From the NCBI GenBank assembly GCA_031283395.1, contig JAITBV010000136.1, forward strand, positions 1-9,515: a stretch of DNA of 9,515 nucleotides, read 5' to 3'. Position 1 is the first letter of the stretch. Each line of letters starts with the position of its first letter. Below, one piece after another: positions 5,460 through 9,515 of the stretch. The notes under the pieces were generated by a model that searched no databases, was not told the DNA's origin, and saw nothing but the letters and a program-made list of their open reading frames with translations. The position numbers and the translations under genes were made by a program. The stretch comes from Candidatus Adiutrix sp. GTDB taxonomy: Bacteria; Desulfobacterota; Desulfarculia; Adiutricales; Adiutricaceae.

Positions 5460-5487
5460 ATTATAGGTCTTGGCGCGGCTTTGTCAA
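5460..5487 (-). promoter_or_regulatory. Consensus sigma-70-type promoter of tRNA-Asn
   Basis: On the minus strand a perfect TTGACA (5487-5482) and a perfect TATAAT (5465-5460) are separated by 16 bp. The predicted start near 5453 gives a leader of about 15 nt before the tRNA. Bases after the -10 are GC-rich, as in stable-RNA promoters under stringent control. The -35 lies 18 bp from the stop of the pentapeptide gene on the same strand, so the unit upstream could also read into the tRNA. Confidence 0.88.
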
Positions 5488-5505
5488 GACCCGGGGAGGC
5501 GCGGG

Positions 5506-5847
5506 TCAGGCTTTCTTCAGGTGCCGGATCCGGGTGCCCTTTTCCAGGGACATCACAATTTCAGCGGCCGGAAGATCCGGGGGAAACAGGCAGCCGCTGA
5601 CCCGGGCGCCCCGGAGGCTGGTCCCTTGAAGATTGGCCCCGGAGAGATCCACCCCGCGCAGGGTGGTTCCCCGCAAATAGGCCCCGGACAGGTTGGCGTT
5701 GTGGAGGTCGAACCCGGTCAGATCCAGGTCCGACAGGTTCTGGCCGCTGAAATCGGGCTTAAGGCCCTTGGCCACCTCCGCGTTGAAGTTTTCCCGGTTT
5801 TCTTCAAACAGCTCTTTGGGCCGCTGGGCGCGTTTGATATCTATCAT
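5506..5847 (-). CDS. Pentapeptide-repeat protein
   Basis: The 113-residue protein has a charged N-terminal helix (about 1-30) and then about ten tandem five-residue repeats (about 34-85). Their central positions are Leu or Phe, with small residues or Asp two places before: SDLDL, TGFDL, HNANL, SGAYL, RGVDL, SGANL. Such repeats fold into a right-handed quadrilateral beta-helix about two to three coils long here. The C-terminal tail (FPPDLPAAEIVMSLEKGTR) leaves the repeat pattern. There is no signal peptide, so it is cytoplasmic. AAGGTGA precedes the ATG at a good distance. It follows the sugar-binding gene by 34 bp and is the last gene of the minus-strand run. It is too short to be a QnrA-sized gyrase protector, and the substrate or partner cannot be read from the sequence. 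Confidence 0.88.
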   Translation of the reverse strand: MIDIKRAQRPKELFEENRENFNAEVAKGLKPDFSGQNLSDLDLTGFDLHNANLSGAYLRGTTLRGVDLSGANLQGTSLRGARVSGCLFPPDLPAAEIVMSLEKGTRIRHLKKA

Positions 5848-5881
5848 GGTTCACCTTACCGTCCTTTCGCTATAGGTTCCG

Positions 5882-6937
5882 TCAGTCCAGGGCCATGGGG
5901 CGGCCGACGGGGAATTCCAGGTCGCTGAAATCATAAACGGGCGGGTTAAATATAAAAGCCTGGCGGTAGGCGGTCAGGCTGTCCCGGTCCACCAGGGTGC
6001 TGTCGGTGTAGAAAGCCCGTTGGCGCCGGGGCAGGGTCTCCGGGTCGATTTCGCCGCTCCAGGCCTTGTAGGCATAGGCGGCGCCATACCCCCCCTGGAG
6101 ATGGCCGTTATTGGCCGCGGTGCAGACCAAATCGCCGGTTTCAATGGCGTCCAGGGCCGCAGAGGTGCCGTCCACGCCCACCACCTTGACCTGTTGGTTG
6201 AGGCCCCTGGCTTTCAAGGCCTCGATGGCCGCCAGGGCCATATCATCGTTGGCGCTCCAGATGCCGTCGATGTTCTCAAAATTGTCCAGCCAGGCTTCCG
6301 TGGCCTCCAGGGCCAGCCGGGGATTCCAGTCGCAGACGGCGGTGTCCAGGAGTTCCACCTGTTCATATTCGGCCAGGGCTTTTTTCAGCCCTTCATAGCG
6401 TTCCACCGCCGAGTCGTTGTTCAGAAGCCCCTGGAGGGCCAGGATCCGGCCCCGGCCGGGGGTTTTGAATTCCTTGAACATGCGGGCAGCTATGTCATAG
6501 CCCTGCTGGACGCCGTCCACCGACTGGTGCATGACGTAATAACGGAAGTCAAAGGGGGTCAGGCCCTTGGCCAGATGCCAGACGCTGGTCCAGTAAACTC
6601 CGGCCGTTTCGCACAGAAAGGCAATGGCGTAGGTGTTGGCCGCGCTGGAGGGATCGACAAATAAAATGGCGTTACGGCCATGCTCGGCTATGAAGGCCTT
6701 AAGGCCGGCCAGTTGTTTCTTGTCGTCCCCGTCGCAGGTCAGGATCTGGGTCTCGATGGAGCCCGGGGGAAGAGTCGCGGCGAAGAGGCGGCCTCCCCCG
6801 GCCTCCTGATTCCAGTATTCGTTCTCGGTGGAATGGATGGCCAGGCCGAGATGGACTTTCCGCTCGCTCGCCAGGGCCGGCCCGGCCAAGGTCAGGGTCG
6901 CGACCAGGGCCAGGGCCGGGATCAGGCTTTTAAGCAT
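5882..6937 (-). CDS. Periplasmic sugar-binding protein of an ABC transporter (RbsB/LacI-like fold)
   Basis: The protein would capture a sugar in the periplasm and deliver it to an ABC importer. From the ATG at 6937 it has 351 residues. It starts MLKSLIPALALVATLTLAG, a signal peptide probably cut after PALA. Residues from about 25 (KVHLGLAIHSTENEYWNQE) match the first strand and helix of type I periplasmic binding proteins. Later motifs are GRGRILALQG, NIDGIWSANDDMALAAIEAL and VKVVGVDG, all typical of the second lobe. An ATG at 6946 is also in frame, but AAGG touches it directly; the same AAGG is well spaced (9 nt) for 6937. Four cysteines in the mature part are unusual for this family and could form disulfides. 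It lies 33 bp after the aldolase gene. No permease or ATPase is present, so the ligand is unknown and the partner genes are elsewhere. Confidence 0.88.
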   Translation of the reverse strand: MLKSLIPALALVATLTLAGPALASERKVHLGLAIHSTENEYWNQEAGGGRLFAATLPPGSIETQILTCDGDDKKQLAGLKAFIAEHGRNAILFVDPSSAANTYAIAFLCETAGVYWTSVWHLAKGLTPFDFRYYVMHQSVDGVQQGYDIAARMFKEFKTPGRGRILALQGLLNNDSAVERYEGLKKALAEYEQVELLDTAVCDWNPRLALEATEAWLDNFENIDGIWSANDDMALAAIEALKARGLNQQVKVVGVDGTSAALDAIETGDLVCTAANNGHLQGGYGAAYAYKAWSGEIDPETLPRRQRAFYTDSTLVDRDSLTAYRQAFIFNPPVYDFSDLEFPVGRPMALD

Positions 6938-6970
6938 TATCGGCATCCTTGTGGTGGACCGTCCTTTTGG

Positions 6971-7948
6971 TCAGTCGAAGGCGTGGCCGGAAGAGCCCAG
7001 GACGGCGTCGTTCTTATGCTTATACATCGCTTTCAAGGCGTCCCGCGCGGGGCCGAGATATTTGCGCGGGTCGAATTCTCCGGGCTGGGTGGCGAAGACT
7101 TCGCGGATGGCCGCGGTCATGGCCAGGCGGCCGTCGGAATCGATGTTGATCTTGCACACGGCGCTCTTGGCGGCGTCCCTTAACTGGGATTCGGAGATGC
7201 CGACGGCGTCGTCCAGCCGGCCGCCGAACTGGTTGACCTTCTTCACCATGTCCTGGGGCACCGAGGAGGAGCCGTGAAGAACGATGGGGAAACCGGGGAT
7301 GCGGGTCTCGATTTCCTTGAGGATATCCAGCCTGATCTCGGCCTTCTGCCCGGGCTTGAATTTATAGGCCCCGTGGGAGGTGCCGATGGAAATGGCCAGG
7401 GAGTCGCAGCCGGTCTTCTTGACGAAATCCTCGACCTCGTCGGGCTCGGTATAGGTGTGGGTCTCGGCCTTGACGTCGTCTTCGACCCCGGCCAGGACTC
7501 CCAGTTCGCCCTCCACGGTGACGTCGTGGGCATGGGCGTATTCCACCACCTTCCTGGTCAGGGCGACGTTTTCCTCGTAGGAGAGGTGCGAGCCGTCGAT
7601 CATTACCGAGGAGAAGCCGGTTTCGATGCAGCTTACGCAAAGCTCATAGCTGTCGCCGTGGTCCAGGTGAAGGACAATGGGGATGTTCCGGCCCTGGCCG
7701 AGTTCCTTGGCGTATTCCACGGCCCCCTGGGCCAGAAAGCGCAGAAGGGTCTGGTTGGCGTATTTGCGGGCCCCGGAGCTGACCTGAAGAATGACCGGGC
7801 TTGCGGTTTCGGTCGCGGCCATGATTATGGCCTGGAGTTGCTCGAGATTGTTGAAATTGTAAGCCGGAACGGCGTAACCGCCCTTGACGGCCTTTTTGAA
7901 CAGCTCCCTGGTGTTGACCAGGCCCAGGTCCTGGTAGCTGACGGCCAT
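6971..7948 (-). CDS. fba: Class II fructose-1,6-bisphosphate aldolase (zinc)
   Basis: The enzyme splits fructose-1,6-bisphosphate into dihydroxyacetone phosphate and glyceraldehyde-3-phosphate, or runs in reverse for gluconeogenesis, in the cytosol. The 325-residue protein has the class II metal site: Asp96 and His97 in VLHLDHGD, His192 in GTSHGAYKF and His225 in VLHGSSSVP. NFNN (31-34), MIDGSHL (116-122) and KINIDSDGRLA bind the phosphates and close the barrel. The C-terminal segment with KYLGPARDA matches full-length members. A perfect AAGGAGG (7963-7957) stands 8 nt before the ATG, suggesting high expression. It belongs to the minus-strand run, with its own likely promoter at 8034-8006 and hairpins in the leader. 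It could also act on tagatose bisphosphate, but the fructose form is more likely. Confidence 0.95.
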   Translation of the reverse strand: MAVSYQDLGLVNTRELFKKAVKGGYAVPAYNFNNLEQLQAIIMAATETASPVILQVSSGARKYANQTLLRFLAQGAVEYAKELGQGRNIPIVLHLDHGDSYELCVSCIETGFSSVMIDGSHLSYEENVALTRKVVEYAHAHDVTVEGELGVLAGVEDDVKAETHTYTEPDEVEDFVKKTGCDSLAISIGTSHGAYKFKPGQKAEIRLDILKEIETRIPGFPIVLHGSSSVPQDMVKKVNQFGGRLDDAVGISESQLRDAAKSAVCKINIDSDGRLAMTAAIREVFATQPGEFDPRKYLGPARDALKAMYKHKNDAVLGSSGHAFD

Positions 7949-7963
7949 AGTTTGTGCCTCCTT

Positions 7964-7996
7964 GGGGAATTAAAGCCCCGCCTTAAGGCTGCGGGG
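7964..7996 (-). promoter_or_regulatory. Two competing hairpins in the aldolase gene leader
   Basis: On the minus strand CCCCGC (7996-7991) can pair with GCGGGG (7981-7976), with a loop of 9 nt. The same GGGG (7979-7976) can instead pair with CCCC (7967-7964), which directly abuts the AAGGAGG ribosome-binding site. The two structures exclude each other. The first could alternatively be a weak terminator of the upstream gene, followed by CTTTAATT. The second stem has only 4 GC pairs. Confidence 0.4.
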
Positions 7997-8005
7997 TCTT
8001 GGTTA

Positions 8006-8034
8006 ATTATAACTTTTTTTCAGGGCGAGGTCGA
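8006..8034 (-). promoter_or_regulatory. Possible sigma-70-type promoter for the aldolase gene
   Basis: On the minus strand TCGACC (8034-8029, 4 of 6 matches) and a perfect TATAAT (8011-8006) are separated by 17 bp. The -35 overlaps the last codons of the upstream flavoprotein gene. Transcription would start near 7999, so the GC-rich hairpin at 7996-7976 would sit at the very 5' end of the mRNA. Confidence 0.55.
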
Positions 8035-9132
8035 GGCGGCCTCGTATTCCTCGCGCAGGGTCTTAACGAGGGTCTTGACCGAGACTATGTCGTTGACCCG
8101 GCCCACGTTGGCTCCGGCAAAGGCGAAGCCCCGTTCCAAAATGCCGCGCTGGGCGTTGACCAGGGCCAGGCTTATGCAGTAGGGGGTGGTGGCGGGGTCG
8201 CAGGTCTTGATGCAGTGGTAGATGCATCCGCCGGGGCGCTTCAGCCCGCTTTCCATGTCTTCCAGGAACTGTGAACGGATGGCCCGGCCGGGCATGCCCA
8301 CCGGGCTGTTGATGATCATCTGATCCCGGTCGGTGGCGTCGAGATAGGCTTTTTTGAAGGTCAGGGAGGCGTCGCATTCCCAGGTGGTCACGAAGCGGGT
8401 GCCCATCTGGACGCCGGCCGCGCCCATTTCCAGTATCTCGCGGATATCGGCCCCGGTGTAGACTCCCCCGCCGGCCAGGACCGGGATGGCCCGCCCGCAT
8501 TTGTCCTCAAACGGCTTGATGGCGGCCAGCACCTCCGGCAGGAGGCGGTGCAGACGCTGGTCATCGTCCTCCAGTTGGTCGCGCTTGAAACCCAGGTGGC
8601 CGCCGGCCTTGGGGCCTTCCAGGACCACCAGGTCAGGGACGTGGTTGTAGTTGGCCAGCCATTTTTTGGCGATCAGGGTGGCGGCCCGGGCCGAAGAGAC
8701 TATGGGGGCCAGCTTGGTGTGGATCTCTTCCTGGGCCTTTTCGGCCGCCTCCCGGAGATAGGCCGGCAGGTCCGTCGGCAGCCCCGCGCCCGAGAAGATG
8801 ACGTCTATTTTTTCGGCCAGGGAGGTGCGGACCAGGGCGGCGAAATTCACCAGGGCCACCATGATGTTGACCCCCAAAAGGCCGGCGGCTCCCCGGCTCT
8901 TGGCCCGGGCGGCCCGGATCTCCGAGGTCAGGGCCCGGCAGTCGGCCGCCTCGGGGTTGCGGGAAATGTCCTTTTCATTAAAACCTATGAGGGCGCCGGC
9001 GATGACGCCTATGCCGCCTTCCAGGGCCACGGCCGAGGCCAGGTTGTTGAGCGAGACGCCGATGCCCATGCCCCCTTGGATTATGGGCAGCGGGACGGAG
9101 ATTTTGTCCAGGGTCAGGGAGGGGAAATCCAT
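8020..9132 (-). CDS. Nitronate monooxygenase / FabK-like FMN-dependent oxidoreductase
   Basis: The protein is an FMN TIM-barrel of the 2-nitropropane dioxygenase family, which oxidises alkyl nitronates; close relatives are FabK enoyl-ACP reductases. From ATG 9132 it has 370 residues. FMN-binding motifs are PIIQGGMGIG (16-25), FSGAGLP, GGGVYTGADI and GAAGVQMGTRF. His179 in GPKAGGHLGF matches the family's catalytic His. Near the C terminus GCIYHCIKTCDPATTPYC carries four cysteines, a feature I recall from a subgroup of these proteins in anaerobes. It could hold a metal or be structural. The frame is open further up to a GTG at 9165, but that has no Shine-Dalgarno, whereas AGGA ends 4 nt before 9132 and the sequence there matches family N termini. 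No fatty-acid synthesis genes adjoin, so nitronate detoxification or another redox role is more likely than FabK. Confidence 0.9.
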   Translation of the reverse strand: MDFPSLTLDKISVPLPIIQGGMGIGVSLNNLASAVALEGGIGVIAGALIGFNEKDISRNPEAADCRALTSEIRAARAKSRGAAGLLGVNIMVALVNFAALVRTSLAEKIDVIFSGAGLPTDLPAYLREAAEKAQEEIHTKLAPIVSSARAATLIAKKWLANYNHVPDLVVLEGPKAGGHLGFKRDQLEDDDQRLHRLLPEVLAAIKPFEDKCGRAIPVLAGGGVYTGADIREILEMGAAGVQMGTRFVTTWECDASLTFKKAYLDATDRDQMIINSPVGMPGRAIRSQFLEDMESGLKRPGGCIYHCIKTCDPATTPYCISLALVNAQRGILERGFAFAGANVGRVNDIVSVKTLVKTLREEYEAASTSP

Positions 9133-9188
9133 TTTTTCCTGCTTGACCGCTTCGGGGAAAGCCACCCGGGCGGACGGTTCGTGGTTTC

Positions 9189-9515
9189 TCAGGGCCGCCG
9201 GCCGTCTTCCAGGGCCCGGAAGCCCTCGAAGAGCAGCCGGCGTTCATCTTCGATTATGGCCGTGACCGGGTCGGCCTCAAAGGCCCGGTCAGCCCGGTCC
9301 GGGCCGCCTGAAAGATCCCGGACGGCCAGGGCCATCATCTCTTCGGCCGTTCGGCCCACCCGGGGCTGAGCCAGGGCCAGGCCGGTCCGTATATCGCCGT
9401 CGGCCCGCCTCAGATGGGCCAGAAAGCCGGCCAGCCAGCGTCCGGTCCAGGCCCGGTCGGCCTCGGGAAAGAGAAAACCCGCCAAGGTGTCCGAAAGCCT
9501 GGCCGCCAGGTCGAT
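9189..9515 (-). CDS. C-terminal part of an unidentified protein (5' end outside window)
   Basis: The minus-strand frame is open from the right edge to TGA at 9191-9189, giving 108 residues. A TTG at 9485 is in frame but internal, since coding-style sequence continues upstream. The piece begins IDLAARLSDTLAGFLFPEADR, is rich in Ala, Arg and Leu, and is predicted to be mainly helical, with WTGRWLAGFLAHLRRADGD followed by RTAEEMMALAVRDLSGG. No catalytic motif is visible and I recognise no family. It is probably cotranscribed with the flavoprotein gene, which starts 56 bp further on. The high GC and GGCCAGGGCC-like composition suit a native gene. Coding status is likely; function cannot be stated. 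Confidence 0.7.
   Translation of the reverse strand: MDLAARLSDTLAGFLFPEADRAWTGRWLAGFLAHLRRADGDIRTGLALAQPRVGRTAEEMMALAVRDLSGGPDRADRAFEADPVTAIIEDERRLLFEGFRALEDGRRP

Noticed and set aside
5488..5507. Inverted repeat GACCCG...CGGGTC at the end of the pentapeptide gene as a terminator
   Set aside because: Only 6 pairs, no T tract, and it overlaps the stop codon and abuts the tRNA-Asn promoter; not convincing.
7274..8182. Long plus-strand open frame opposite the aldolase and flavoprotein genes
   Set aside because: It spans two well-supported minus-strand genes and their gap, with Gly/Val-rich low-complexity translation typical of antisense to GC-rich genes.
8548..9369. Plus-strand open frame opposite the flavoprotein and the partial end gene
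   Set aside because: The translation is a Gln/Gly/Val-rich shadow with no family features, while the minus strand has intact FMN motifs.
1..9515. CRISPR array, insertion sequence, transposase or phage integrase
   Set aside because: No spaced repeats, transposase or recombinase motifs, or terminal inverted repeats were seen on either strand.

Overview
The window looks like chromosomal DNA from a GC-rich Gram-negative bacterium, most likely a deltaproteobacterium-type organism (Desulfobacterota). This rests on codon use dominated by GCC, GGC and CTG, a CheA/CheD chemotaxis cluster, a Gram-negative periplasmic sugar-binding protein and a class II aldolase. The lineage is an inference from gene style, not a marker-based assignment.

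Layout. From 1 to about 3300 everything reads on the plus strand: the 3' part of cheA, a cheD fused to a CheB-type receiver domain that has no methylesterase domain, a tRNA-His only 18 nt further on, purC, and a 57-residue protein that overlaps the purC stop by one base. A strong intrinsic terminator at 3362-3402 closes this run. From about 3400 to 5360 the DNA is visibly more AT-rich and holds small or lineage-specific genes. These are a ribbon-helix-helix protein with its own sigma-70-type promoter, a beta-carbonic anhydrase, an 84-residue Cys-rich/coiled-coil protein, and a convergent 58-residue zinc-ribbon protein on the minus strand. A minus-strand tRNA-Asn with consensus promoter elements and its own terminator borders this section.

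From 5506 to the end all genes read on the minus strand. In transcription order they are the end of an unidentified gene (cut by the window edge), a nitronate monooxygenase/FabK-like flavoprotein, class II fructose-bisphosphate aldolase, an RbsB-like periplasmic sugar-binding protein, and a pentapeptide-repeat protein. The gaps are 25-71 bp, so this is probably one transcription unit with an extra promoter ahead of the aldolase.

How the genes work together. CheA would phosphorylate the receiver of the CheD fusion, which could tie receptor deamidation to kinase activity. The aldolase and sugar-binding protein suggest sugar uptake linked to glycolysis, although no ABC permease or ATPase is visible. 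The most unusual items are the CheD-receiver fusion ending at a tRNA gene, the two overlooked small proteins (57 and 58 aa), the ribbon-helix-helix protein with an unassigned C-terminal domain, and competing hairpins just ahead of the aldolase ribosome-binding site.
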